Assembly (NCBI RefSeq): GCF_004296935.1 | Contig: NZ_SCVH01000017.1 | Span: 1 to 64,000 of the forward strand | DNA length: 64,000 bases | Direction: 5' to 3' | Source: Reyranella sp. | Lineage (GTDB): Bacteria > Pseudomonadota > Alphaproteobacteria > Reyranellales > Reyranellaceae | Shown here: positions 8,401-16,869 of the stretch, piece after piece | Position numbering within the stretch: the stretch's first letter is position 1 | Layout of the letters: each line of letters begins with the position of its first letter | The notes under the pieces: generated by a model | What the model was told of the DNA's origin: nothing | Seen by the model: only the letters and a program-made list of their open reading frames with translations | Databases searched by the model: none | Translations under genes and position numbers: made by a program

Positions 8401-10242
8401 ATGACCGACGCCCTCTCGACTGCCCTCCTGAGCGCCCACGCGCTGCTGCATTCCGTCTTCGGCTTCAACGAATTCCGGCCCGGCCAGGAGGAGATCGTCC
8501 GTGCCGTGCTGGCGGGCGAAAACGTGCTCACCGTCATGCCGACCGGCAGCGGCAAGTCGCTGTGCTACCAGCTCCCCGCCCTGGTGCGGCCCGGTCTCAC
8601 GCTGGTGGTGTCGCCGCTGATCGCCCTGATGCGCGACCAGGTGCGCGCCCTGGCAGCGGCCGGGGTCGCGGCCGGCAGCCTCAATTCCAGCAACGAGCCA
8701 TCCGAGACAGCCCGGGTCATGGACCTGCTGCGCAAGCGCGAGCTCCGCCTGCTCTATGTCGCGCCCGAACGGCTGGCGCGGCCCGACACGGTCGAGATGC
8801 TGGCCGAGGCCAACGTCACCCTGATGGCGATCGACGAGGCGCACTGCGTCTCGCAGTGGGGCCACGATTTCCGGCCCGAGTACCTCACCCTGGGCAATGT
8901 CGCGCGCCAGATCGGCGGGCGGCTGCAGACGCTGGCATTGACCGCGACCGCCGATGCGCCGACCCGCGGCGACATCGTCGAGAAGCTGTTTCCCGCAAGT
9001 CCGCCGCGCGTCTTCGTCCGCAGCTTCGACCGGCCGAACCTCCGGCTCGCCTTCCAGACCAAGGAACGCTCCTCGCGCCAGGTGCTGGCCTTCGTGCGCG
9101 CCCACGAGGGCGAGAGCGGCATCGTCTATTGCGCCTCGCGCCGCAAGGTCGAGGAACTGGCGGCGACGCTGGCTGAGTCCGGCGTGCGCGCGCTGCCCTA
9201 TCACGCAGGCCTCGACAAGCGCGTGCGCGACGCCAACCAGGATTCCTTCCAGCAGGACGATGGCGTCGTGATGACCGCCACCGTTGCCTTCGGCATGGGG
9301 ATCGACAAGCCCGACGTGCGCTTCGTCTGCCATGCCGACCTGCCGTCCAACGTCGAAGCCTACTACCAGGAGATCGGCCGCGCCGGCCGCGACGGGCTGC
9401 CGGCCGACACGCTGACGCTCTACGGCCTGGGCGACATGCAGCTCCGCCGCCTGCAGATCGAGCAGAGTGATTCCTCCGACGAGCGCAAGCGCATCGAACG
9501 CCAGCGCCTGGGTGCGCTGCTGGCGCTGGCCGAGGCGCCGCGCTGCCGCCGGCAGACGCTGCTCGCCTACTTCGGCGAACCGTCGGAGCCCTGCGGCAAC
9601 TGCGACCTCTGCGTCGAGGGTGTCGAGCGCTTCGACGGCACCATCGATGCCCAGAAGGCGATGTCGGCCATCCTGCGCACCGGCGAACGCTTCGGCGTCG
9701 AACATCTGGTCGCCATCCTGACCGGCGAGCGCACCGAGAACGTGGCCAAGTTCAACCACGACCGGTTGCCGACCTTCGGCGTCGGTTCGGGCCGCAAGGC
9801 TGGCGAGTGGCGCTCGATCTTCCGCCAGCTCTCGGCCGTCGGCCTGATCGCTCAGGACCTGATGGAGCACGGCCGCTGGTCGGTGACGGAGGAAGGCTGG
9901 CGGGTGCTGAAGGGCGAGACTCGCATCGAGTTGCGCAAGGACCTGTCGTCGGGCGCGGCCAAGGGCAAGGCGGGCGGGCGCCGCGACCGCCGCGCCGCCA
10001 CCGCCGCGATCGTGGGCGATGGCGACACGGCCCTGCTCGATGCCTTGAAGGCGCTGCGCACAAAACTGGCGCGGACCCAGAACGTGCCCGCCTATGTCGT
10101 CTTCTCCGACCGGACGCTCGCCGAACTCGCCTCGCACCGTCCGGCCAACCCCGGCGCCATGCGCGAGATCCACGGCATCGGCGATGCCAAGCTCGAACGT
10201 TATGGGGCGGCGTTCCTCGAAGTCATCCGGGCGAACGCCTAA
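8401..10242 (+). CDS. recQ: ATP-dependent DNA helicase RecQ
   Basis: 613 aa, close to the usual length of about 610. Superfamily 2 helicase acting 3'-5' on recombination intermediates. Visible elements: Walker A PTGSGKS (47-53), DEAH box 145-148 followed by the aromatic-rich loop CVSQWGHDFRPEY, zinc-binding Cys382, Cys398, Cys401 and Cys404, a winged-helix domain, and a C-terminal HRDC domain (about 540-613). The start MTDALSTALL was chosen because homology begins there, although an in-frame start lies 87 nt upstream. No operon partner; the downstream gap holds palindromic repeats. Confidence 0.96.
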   Translation: MTDALSTALLSAHALLHSVFGFNEFRPGQEEIVRAVLAGENVLTVMPTGSGKSLCYQLPALVRPGLTLVVSPLIALMRDQVRALAAAGVAAGSLNSSNEPSETARVMDLLRKRELRLLYVAPERLARPDTVEMLAEANVTLMAIDEAHCVSQWGHDFRPEYLTLGNVARQIGGRLQTLALTATADAPTRGDIVEKLFPASPPRVFVRSFDRPNLRLAFQTKERSSRQVLAFVRAHEGESGIVYCASRRKVEELAATLAESGVRALPYHAGLDKRVRDANQDSFQQDDGVVMTATVAFGMGIDKPDVRFVCHADLPSNVEAYYQEIGRAGRDGLPADTLTLYGLGDMQLRRLQIEQSDSSDERKRIERQRLGALLALAEAPRCRRQTLLAYFGEPSEPCGNCDLCVEGVERFDGTIDAQKAMSAILRTGERFGVEHLVAILTGERTENVAKFNHDRLPTFGVGSGRKAGEWRSIFRQLSAVGLIAQDLMEHGRWSVTEEGWRVLKGETRIELRKDLSSGAAKGKAGGRRDRRAATAAIVGDGDTALLDALKALRTKLARTQNVPAYVVFSDRTLAELASHRPANPGAMREIHGIGDAKLERYGAAFLEVIRANA

Positions 10243-10259
10243 AGGTCGCCTCTCTTCCC

Positions 10260-10395
10260 CTTTGCGGAGTCCGCAAAGTCGGTGCTAGGGCGCGTAGCGA
10301 CCTAGCACCTGAAGTGCCCTCGTCTTACGAGGGCGATGGGGTTCATGACCCCCTCCGCCCCTGCGGGGCACCTCCCCCGGGACGGGGGAGGAGAA
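10260..10395. repeat. Cluster of hairpins with a REP-like unit
   Basis: Four palindromes follow the recQ stop. The first is CTTTGCGGA/TCCGCAAAG (10260-10278). The second is GGTGCTAGG/CCTAGCACC (10281-10309). The third is GCCCTCGT/ACGAGGGC (10316-10334). The fourth is the REP-like unit running from TGACCCCCTCC (10346) to the CCTCCCCCG/CGGGGGAGG hairpin, ending GGAGGAGAA (10395). The same unit recurs near 12323, 41995 and 48515. The hairpins could also stop transcription from both sides, but no U-run is present. Confidence 0.8.
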
Positions 10396-10401
10396 CTCCA
10401 G

Positions 10402-11253
10402 TCACGCGCCCGACGGTTCGGGATTCTCGAACGGCGTGCCGGCCTTCAGGATTCGGTAGCGGCCGTCCTGGATTTCCGCGGCCGTGACGATGCCGGTCCG
10501 GGCGCTGCCGCCGTCGAGGCCGAGTCGGTCGCCCTCGAACAGGTGCGGGTCGTCCATGCCGCTGATCGCCTTGTGCATGTCGGGCGGCGTGTGACCGTGC
10601 ACCACCAGCGTGCCGCCGAAACCCTGCTTCCAGTCGAGGAAGCCGTGGTTGATCCAGGCCCAGCGGGCCTCGGTGAAGGTCAGCCAGGGTCGTGCCAGGA
10701 ATTCGTCGGGATCGGCATGCGGATCGAGGCCGCCATGGACGAACAACGCGTTGCCGAGCCGTATATGCGAGCGCATGGCCTGCAGGCGATGCACGACATT
10801 CTCGCCCAGTGCCGCCTTGAGCAGGCCCTGGTCGGCGCGCACCGCCGCGTGACCCGTCCGCGCCGCCATCTGGTCGAGCAGCTTCTGGCCGCCCATGCGC
10901 TTGCTGAGCCACATGGTTTCGGCCTTGTGGGCATGCGGCCCGCCGACCACCGTCAGCATCATCATGATCTCGTGGTTGCCCATCACCCGGTCGATGTGAT
11001 CGACGCCACGCGCTTCCTCGCCCTCGGCCCACAGCTCGAGCACGCCGATGCTGTCCGGCCCGCGGTTGATCATGTCGCCGAGATAGATCAGGCGGCGCTT
11101 GCCACCTTGTTCCTTTGCCAGTCCGGCGATGCCGTCGAGCAGGGCTTTCAGCTCCACCGCGCAGCCGTGGACGTCACCCACGGCAAACACCGTCTCGCCA
11201 CCCAGTGCAAAAGGCGCGGGTTTCCAGGCAGAGACTTCAAGGGGAACGGTCAT
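10402..11253 (-). CDS. Calcineurin-like metallophosphoesterase
   Basis: 283 aa. The dinuclear metal motifs are complete: GDVHG (26-30), GDMINRG (59-65), GNHE (92-95), and later VHGG and VHGHTPP. This arrangement resembles PPP-family phosphatases and ApaH/PrpE-like enzymes, so it may act on phosphoproteins or dinucleoside polyphosphates. Start MTVPLEV is inferred from homology; an upstream in-frame ATG at 11301 would add 16 residues. The gene is divergent from the Bug protein gene and ends beside the REP-like unit. Confidence 0.85.
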   Translation of the reverse strand: MTVPLEVSAWKPAPFALGGETVFAVGDVHGCAVELKALLDGIAGLAKEQGGKRRLIYLGDMINRGPDSIGVLELWAEGEEARGVDHIDRVMGNHEIMMMLTVVGGPHAHKAETMWLSKRMGGQKLLDQMAARTGHAAVRADQGLLKAALGENVVHRLQAMRSHIRLGNALFVHGGLDPHADPDEFLARPWLTFTEARWAWINHGFLDWKQGFGGTLVVHGHTPPDMHKAISGMDDPHLFEGDRLGLDGGSARTGIVTAAEIQDGRYRILKAGTPFENPEPSGA

Positions 11254-11335
11254 GGCCGCAATGATAGCCCTCTCCGGTGCGGCTGGGTATGCTGGCGCCA
11301 ACCGTCACAGAACGGTAGCCATGGAAGGAACGACA

Positions 11336-12325
11336 ATGACCGGTATCAAACGTCGCGGCGTGCTCGCCGCCGCGCTCGCCGCCCCCGCGCTCGCGCGGCT
11401 GGGCGAAGCTCGCGCCCAGACCCAAGCCCAGGCCGCATGGAAACCCGACAAGCCGATCACGGTCTACAATCCGCTGGCGGCGGGTGGCGTCTGCGACGTG
11501 CATCTGCGCTTCCTGGGCGAGCGTGTCGGCCGCAAATGGGGCACTCAGGTGATCGTCGACATCAAGGCCGGCGCCGGCGCCACGCTGGCGGCGGCGCAGA
11601 TGCCGAACGTCAAGCCCGACGGCTACACGATCGCCTGCATGACCATCAACAGCCTGCGCTATCCGCACTACCAGCAGGCCGCCTGGCATCCGCTGCGCGA
11701 CTTTTCCTACATCATCGGCCTGTCCGAATTCACCTTCGGCGTCGTCGTGCGCGCCGACTCGCCCTACCAGACCATCCAGGATCTGATCGCGGCCGGAAAG
11801 CGCGAGCCCGAGAAACTGAACTATGGCACCAGTGGCGTCGGCGGCACCGGCCATCTGCTGATGATCGAGACCGAGCAGGCGACGGGCGCGCGCTTCACCC
11901 ACATTCCCTACAAGGGCGGGGCCGAATGGATGCCGGCGCTGCTGGGCGGCCACATCCAGTTCGTGCCCGACGGCGCGGCCTGGGCACCGTTCGTCGAGAA
12001 CGGCCAGGTTCGCGTACTGGCGATGGCGACGGAAAAGCGCTTCGGCAAGTATCCTGACAAGCCGACGCTGATCGAAAGCGGCATCAATGCCGTGGCGGTC
12101 AGCCCCTATGGGCTGGTCGGGCCGAAAGACCTGCCGCCTCAAGTCGTCCAGGCGCTGCACGACGCCTTCAAGGAGGCGATGGCCGACCCCGGCCACCAGC
12201 CGCTGCTCGACAGGTTCATCCAGGAGCCGTGGTATCGCGACCCGGCCCAGTTTCGCGCCTTCGCCGAGAAATACTACGTCGACGTGAAGCCCACGTTGGT
12301 CAAGGCGGGCCTCGCCAAATCCTGA
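11336..12325 (+). CDS. Bug-family tripartite tricarboxylate transporter substrate-binding protein
   Basis: 329 aa, typical for the family. Twin arginines (Arg6-Arg7), a hydrophobic core and ARAQ near residue 28 form a signal peptide, possibly Tat-type. Mature-protein hallmarks are ITVYNPLAAGGVCD near the N-terminus, the GAGATLAA segment, and YGTSGVGGTGHL. Bug proteins capture carboxylates or other small acids in the periplasm. No TctA/TctB membrane genes lie nearby, the normal situation for orphan Bug proteins. The start is set by a GGAAGGA site; an ATG at 11321 is an alternative. Its TGA stop lies inside a REP-like unit. Confidence 0.9.
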   Translation: MTGIKRRGVLAAALAAPALARLGEARAQTQAQAAWKPDKPITVYNPLAAGGVCDVHLRFLGERVGRKWGTQVIVDIKAGAGATLAAAQMPNVKPDGYTIACMTINSLRYPHYQQAAWHPLRDFSYIIGLSEFTFGVVVRADSPYQTIQDLIAAGKREPEKLNYGTSGVGGTGHLLMIETEQATGARFTHIPYKGGAEWMPALLGGHIQFVPDGAAWAPFVENGQVRVLAMATEKRFGKYPDKPTLIESGINAVAVSPYGLVGPKDLPPQVVQALHDAFKEAMADPGHQPLLDRFIQEPWYRDPAQFRAFAEKYYVDVKPTLVKAGLAKS

Positions 12326-12484
12326 CCCCCTCCGCCCCGTAAGACGGAGCACCTCCCCCGCTACGCGAGGGAGGAGAAGAAAGTCAGACTCCTCCCCCGT
12401 CATCGGGTCGTCGCTATGGCCGCCAGCGGCCATAGCGACCAGGTGGCCTCAGGCGCCTGTGAAGGCGCCGCGCCGGAGGGAGTC
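12323..12484. repeat. REP-like unit followed by a clover-like palindromic structure
   Basis: The repeat begins with the TGA stop of the Bug gene (TGACCCCCTCCGCC) and carries the CCTCCCCCG arm and GAGGGAGGAGAA end seen elsewhere. It is followed by an outer pairing of GACTCCTCCC (from 12386) with GGAGGGAGTC (ending 12484). Inside that lie a 14-bp perfect stem GTCGCTATGGCCGC/GCGGCCATAGCGAC (12410-12439, 2-nt loop) and a second hairpin GGCGCCT/AGGCGCC. It ends right beside the stop of the convergent PHA depolymerase gene. Confidence 0.8.
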
Positions 12485-13705
12485 TTAGGCCGCGTCGTTC
12501 TCGCGGATGAAAGTGCGGACGCGCGGCATGATCTGCTCGCGCCACTTGCGGCCGTTGAAGATGCCGTAGTGGCCGACCCTGGGCTGCTCCCAGTGGACAT
12601 GGCGGGCGCCGGGAATGTTGGGCGTCAGTGCGTGGGCTGCCTTGGTCTGGCCGATGCCGGAAATATCGTCGAGCTCACCCTCGACCGTCATCAGGGCGGT
12701 CTCGATGAAGGAAGGATCGATCTTGCGGCCGCGGCTCACCCATTCGCCGCGCGGCAGCAGGTGCTCCTTGAACACCACCTCAATGGTCTGGAGGTAGAAT
12801 TCGGCATTGAGGTCCATGACCGCGAGATATTCGTCATAGAAGGTGCGGTGGCCGTCGGCCGAATCGTCGTCGCCCTTCACCAGGTGCTCGAACTGCCGCA
12901 TGTGGGCGTTCACATGCCGGTCGAGGTTCATGGAGATGAAACTCGTGAGCTGCAGGAAGCCGGGATAGACGCGGCGCATCGCCCCGGGATAGCCGAACGG
13001 GACCGTCGAGATCACGTTCTGGCGGAACCACATCATCGAGTTGCGCATCGCCAGGTCGTTGGGAACGGTCGGGCTCTGCCGCGTGTCGATCGGGCCGCCC
13101 ATCAGGGTGAGCGATTTGGGTTGGCGCGGATCCTTGGCCTCGGCCATCAGCGCGGCCGCCGCCAGCACCGGCACCGACGGCTGGCAGACCGCGATCACGT
13201 GCACGTCGGGGCCGAGGTAGCGGCTGAAGGCGATGACGTAGTCGATGTAGTCGTCGAGCGAGAAGTCGCCGGAGGTAATCGGCACCTCGCGGGCGTCCTT
13301 CCAGTCGGTGATGTGGACGTCGTGATCGGGCAGCAGCGCCTCGACGGTGCCGCGCAGCAGGGTGGCGAAGTGGCCGCTCATCGGCGCCACCACCAGCACC
13401 TTGGGATCGCGCCGGATGGTGTCGCGACGGAAACGCACGAGATCGCAGAACGGCTTGCGCACCAGGATCTCTTCGTTGACCTCGACGGTCTGGTTGCCGA
13501 TCTCAGTGGTCGCGAGGCCGAAGTGGGGCTTGCCGTAGTTCTGGGTCAGCCGCGCCACGATCTCGGCACCCGCCGCCACCGACTTGCCAAGCCACGTGTC
13601 GGAGAGCGGGTTGTAGGGGCTGGAATAGGCCTGCTCGAGGGCGTTGGCCCAGAGGCGAACGGGATTGGCGAGCTGACGCTGGAATTCGTAGGCGTGATAA
13701 AGCAT
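12485..13705 (-). CDS. phaZ: Intracellular polyhydroxyalkanoate depolymerase
   Basis: 406 aa, the usual length of the short-chain-length intracellular depolymerase family. It mobilises stored PHB/PHA granules in the cytoplasm. The nucleophile lies in VCQPSVP (Cys174), where cysteine replaces the serine of ordinary hydrolases, as known for this family. Plausible Asp346 (GELDD) and His379 (VGHYGIF) complete the triad. No PHA synthase lies in the window. Monocistronic: divergent from the region upstream of the Sco gene, and it ends at palindromic repeats. Confidence 0.92.
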   Translation of the reverse strand: MLYHAYEFQRQLANPVRLWANALEQAYSSPYNPLSDTWLGKSVAAGAEIVARLTQNYGKPHFGLATTEIGNQTVEVNEEILVRKPFCDLVRFRRDTIRRDPKVLVVAPMSGHFATLLRGTVEALLPDHDVHITDWKDAREVPITSGDFSLDDYIDYVIAFSRYLGPDVHVIAVCQPSVPVLAAAALMAEAKDPRQPKSLTLMGGPIDTRQSPTVPNDLAMRNSMMWFRQNVISTVPFGYPGAMRRVYPGFLQLTSFISMNLDRHVNAHMRQFEHLVKGDDDSADGHRTFYDEYLAVMDLNAEFYLQTIEVVFKEHLLPRGEWVSRGRKIDPSFIETALMTVEGELDDISGIGQTKAAHALTPNIPGARHVHWEQPRVGHYGIFNGRKWREQIMPRVRTFIRENDAA

Positions 13706-13782
13706 GTGGGCGCGGATTGTACGCTGCCGCGACTGCTTGTCACTTCAATATTGCAGCGCACAATTCGTGCGAATTCAATGAC

Positions 13783-14361
13783 TTAGAGCAACCGTCCCAC
13801 GGCCGCCGAGATCGCGTCGGCCTTGGCCTCGTGGGTGAAGTGGGTAACGAAGCGGCCGTTGCGGTCGAGCAGGTAGACGATCGAGGAGTGGTCCATGAGA
13901 TAGGGCCCGCCGTCCTTTCCCGGGACCTTCTGGTAGTAGACGCGGAAGGCGCGGGCGACGTCGGCCACCTGTTGCGGCGTGCCGGTCAGGCCGATGAAGG
14001 TCGGCCCGAAGTTGGGCACGTAGCCCTTGAGCAGCGCCGGCGTGTCGCGCTCGGGATCGACGGTAATGAAGACGAGATTCACCTTCTTGGCCGCGTCCGG
14101 TCCCAGCTTCTCGATCGCCGTCTCCATCAGCAGCAGTGAGGTCGGGCAAACGTCGGGGCAGTAAGTAAAGCCGAAGTAGATCAGCGTCGGCTTGCCCTTG
14201 AGGCTGTCGCTGGTGACGGTACGACCGTCCTGGTCGACCAGCGTGAACGGCCCGCCGATGCTGGGGCGGCCGCCCTGGAGGGCATCCCAGCCGATCCAGC
14301 CGGCGGCGAGGGCAAGGGTTGCAATCCAGACGCCGAGCAGGGCTTTCATGGTACGCGACAT
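13783..14361 (-). CDS. SCO1/SenC-family copper chaperone, membrane anchored
   Basis: 192 aa from MSRTMKALL; two other Met codons within 24 nt leave the start uncertain. An N-terminal membrane anchor (about residues 7-29) is followed by a thioredoxin-like domain with the copper site CPDVC (Cys68, Cys72) in FTYCPDVCPT and His158 in MDHSS. These proteins deliver copper to the CuA centre of cytochrome c oxidase. No oxidase genes are adjacent. Divergent from the MESH1-like gene across 66 bp. Confidence 0.9.
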   Translation of the reverse strand: MSRTMKALLGVWIATLALAAGWIGWDALQGGRPSIGGPFTLVDQDGRTVTSDSLKGKPTLIYFGFTYCPDVCPTSLLLMETAIEKLGPDAAKKVNLVFITVDPERDTPALLKGYVPNFGPTFIGLTGTPQQVADVARAFRVYYQKVPGKDGGPYLMDHSSIVYLLDRNGRFVTHFTHEAKADAISAAVGRLL

Positions 14362-14427
14362 GGGCGGGAACATGGGCCGGGCGGCCCGGCTCGACAAGCC
14401 GGACCACTGGTCGCACAAGAGGAGTTG

Positions 14428-14970
14428 ATGAGCGCGGATATCGTCCTCCTGGCGCGCGCCGCCGATTACGCCGCCCGCCAGCACATCGCGCAGCGGCGCA
14501 AGGGCGAGCGCGCCGAGCCCTACATCAACCACCTGACCGAGGTGGCGGCGTTGCTCGCCGAGGCAACCGGCGGCTCCGACGTCACGCTGCTGGCCGGCGG
14601 CCTGTTGCACGACACGCTCGAAGACACCGATGCCACCTACGAGGATCTGGAACAGCGGTTCGGCCCGGAGGTCGCGGCGCTGGTGGCCGAAGTGACCGAC
14701 GACAAGTCGCTGCCCAAGGAGGAACGCAAGCGCCTGCAGATCGACAAGACGCCGGCCAAGTCGCGGCGGGCGAAACTGCTGAAGATCGCCGACAAGACGT
14801 CCAATCTGCGCAGCATGGTGACCAGCCCACCGGCGGGATGGACGCCGGCGCGGCTGCGCGACTACGTTTCATGGGCCGAGCAGGTGGTGCGCTCGTGCCG
14901 CGGCCTCAACGCCGCGCTCGACGCGGCGTTCGATGTGGCTCACGCCGACACCAAGCGCCATCTCGGCTGA
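14428..14970 (+). CDS. MESH1-like small alarmone/nucleotide hydrolase (HD domain)
   Basis: 180 aa, the size of single-domain SpoT/MESH1 hydrolases. HD-domain metal ligands are His35, His61-Asp62 and Asp122 (KIADKTSNL), with Glu65-Asp66 (LEDT), the same numbering I recall for animal MESH1. It should remove the 3'-pyrophosphate of (p)ppGpp; MESH1 relatives also dephosphorylate NADPH. There is no synthetase, TGS or ACT domain. GAGGAG precedes the ATG closely (3 nt), and a TTG at 14425 is possible. First of four plus-strand genes leading to redox enzymes. Confidence 0.88.
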   Translation: MSADIVLLARAADYAARQHIAQRRKGERAEPYINHLTEVAALLAEATGGSDVTLLAGGLLHDTLEDTDATYEDLEQRFGPEVAALVAEVTDDKSLPKEERKRLQIDKTPAKSRRAKLLKIADKTSNLRSMVTSPPAGWTPARLRDYVSWAEQVVRSCRGLNAALDAAFDVAHADTKRHLG

Positions 14971-14982
14971 CGGGAGACGCCG

Positions 14983-16200
14983 GTGGTGCAGCGCATCGTT
15001 GTTCTTGGCGGTGGCTTTGCCGGCCTGTGGAGTGCGGTCGGCGCCGCCCGCGCGCTCGACGAACTGGGCGTCGGTGCCGATCGCGTCGAGATCGTGTTGA
15101 TCGACAAGACCGCCTGGCATTCGATTCGTGTGCGCAACTACGAAGCCGACCTCGAGGGTACGCGTGTCGCCCTCGACAGCGTGCTCGGCCCCATCGGCGT
15201 CCATCGCCTGGAGGGTGAGGTCACCGGTATCGACATCGCCCAGAGAACCGTCGCCTATACGACGGGCGGCAGTTTCCGGTCCGTCACCTACGACCGCCTG
15301 GTTTTCGCACTCGGCAGCCGCCTTGCCCACCCGCCGATCCCGGGCCTGGGCACGCACGCCTTCGATGTCGACACCCATGCCGCGGCGGAACGGCTCAACG
15401 CCCACATCGCTGGTCTGGCCCGTCGCGAGTCTTCATCATCTGGCCAGTACACCGTGCTCGTGGTCGGCGGCGGGTTGACCGGCATCGAGGCCGCCGCGGA
15501 AATGCCCGGCAAGCTTCGCGCTGCCGGCGTCGCGGCGCCTCATGTCATCCTGGCCGATCATGCGCCCCGCATCGGCTCCGACATGGGCGAGGGCGCACTG
15601 CCCGTCATCGACGAAGCATTGCGCGCCCTGGGTATCGAGACGCGCGGCGGCGTGTCGGTTGCCGCCGTCGACCCCGAAGGCGCGACGCTGGCGACGGGCG
15701 AGCGGATCGCCGCCGCGACGGTGGTCTGGTGCGCCGGCATGCAGGCCCATCCGCTCGCGGCGCAATTCCCCGTCGAGCGCGACCGGCTGGGCCGGCTTCC
15801 GGTCGAACCGTCGCTCAAGATCAAGGGCCTGGCGGCCGAGTTTGCCGCCGGTGACGCGGCCTGGCTGCTGGTCGACGATGTCCATTGCTCGGTGATGTCG
15901 TGCCAGCACGGCCGGCCGATGGGCCGCTTTGCCGGCCACAACGTCGTCTGCGACCTGCTCGGCCGGCCGATGCTGCCGCTCAGGATCGACTGGTACACGA
16001 CCATCCTCGACCTCGGGCCATGGGGCGCCGTCTATACGGAGGGCTGGGATCGCAAGCTCGTGTCGCGCGGGGCGGCGGCCAAGCGCACCAAGGAGCTGAT
16101 CAACCGCGAGCGCATCTATCCGCCGCGCTCGGGCGATCGCCGGGCGATCCTCGAGGCCGCGGCGCCCACGGTGCAGGCGCCGCCCGTACGATTTGGCTAA
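14983..16200 (+). CDS. NDH-2-like FAD/NAD(P)-dependent oxidoreductase
   Basis: 405 aa with GTG start, 12 nt after the MESH1-like gene. The FAD-binding GGGFAG (9-14) and second dinucleotide-binding VVGGGLTGIE (from about 160) define a two-Rossmann pyridine-nucleotide-disulfide reductase fold without redox cysteines at the usual place. The length and domain order match type II NADH dehydrogenases and related membrane-associated flavoproteins; the C-terminal third (WYTTILDLGPWGAVYTEGWD) may form the quinone or membrane face. Partner quinone or substrate cannot be read from sequence. Confidence 0.85.
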   Translation: MVQRIVVLGGGFAGLWSAVGAARALDELGVGADRVEIVLIDKTAWHSIRVRNYEADLEGTRVALDSVLGPIGVHRLEGEVTGIDIAQRTVAYTTGGSFRSVTYDRLVFALGSRLAHPPIPGLGTHAFDVDTHAAAERLNAHIAGLARRESSSSGQYTVLVVGGGLTGIEAAAEMPGKLRAAGVAAPHVILADHAPRIGSDMGEGALPVIDEALRALGIETRGGVSVAAVDPEGATLATGERIAAATVVWCAGMQAHPLAAQFPVERDRLGRLPVEPSLKIKGLAAEFAAGDAAWLLVDDVHCSVMSCQHGRPMGRFAGHNVVCDLLGRPMLPLRIDWYTTILDLGPWGAVYTEGWDRKLVSRGAAAKRTKELINRERIYPPRSGDRRAILEAAAPTVQAPPVRFG

Positions 16201-16221
16201 GCTCGCCTGAGGGAGGACGCG

Positions 16222-16857
16222 ATGTTTTATGACGCCGCCAAGCGCGACCATGGGCTGCCGCAGGATCCGCTGAAGGCGCTGATCGTGCCGCGGCCGATCG
16301 GCTGGATATCGACGATGGACGCCCAGGGCCGGGTCAATCTCGCGCCCTACAGCTTCTACAACGGCGTCGGAGAATTCCCGCCGATGGTCTATTTCTCGAC
16401 CACCGGCACCTACGGCGACACGCCGACCAAGCACAGCCGCATGAATGCCGAGCAGACCGGCGAGTTCGTGGTCAACATGGTGAGTGCTGCCCTCGCCGAG
16501 CAGATGAACGTGACCACGGCGATGGTGGCGTTCGGCGTCGACGAGCTGAAACTGGCCGGCCTCACGCCCGTGCCTTGCCAATTCGTGAAGCCGCCGCGGG
16601 TCAAGGAATCGCCTGTGGCGCTGGAGTGCAAGTACTGGCGCACCATCGAGATGCCGACCGAGAAGGGTCACGAGGCCAAGCGCGGCTCCGTCGTGTTTGG
16701 CCAGGTGGTCGGCATCCATATCGACGACAGCATCATCAAGGACGGCCGCATCGACACGCTGGCATTCAAACCGGTTGCCCGGTTAGGTTATAGCGAATAC
16801 ACCACCACCGACAACGTCTGGCGGATGCGCCGGCCGGATGACCCCCGCTATCAGTAG
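16222..16857 (+). CDS. Flavin reductase-like FMN-binding protein, copy 1
   Basis: 211 aa of the DIM6/NTAB flavin-reductase-like family (PF01613 type). The FMN-binding region shows RPIGWIST (24-31), NLAPYSFYNGV and FSTTGTYGDTPTKHS. Such proteins bind FMN and either supply reduced flavin to a monooxygenase or act as small FMN enzymes. It is followed 12 nt later by a paralogue about three quarters identical by eye. The gene lies 21 nt after the NDH-2-like gene. Confidence 0.88.
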   Translation: MFYDAAKRDHGLPQDPLKALIVPRPIGWISTMDAQGRVNLAPYSFYNGVGEFPPMVYFSTTGTYGDTPTKHSRMNAEQTGEFVVNMVSAALAEQMNVTTAMVAFGVDELKLAGLTPVPCQFVKPPRVKESPVALECKYWRTIEMPTEKGHEAKRGSVVFGQVVGIHIDDSIIKDGRIDTLAFKPVARLGYSEYTTTDNVWRMRRPDDPRYQ

Positions 16858-16869
16858 GCCGAGGTATCA

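Noticed and set aside
7969..10173. A 734-codon minus-strand frame across recQ
   Set aside because: Only its last 89 codons look like a gene, with a ribosome site and hydrophobic segments; the rest is antisense to recQ.
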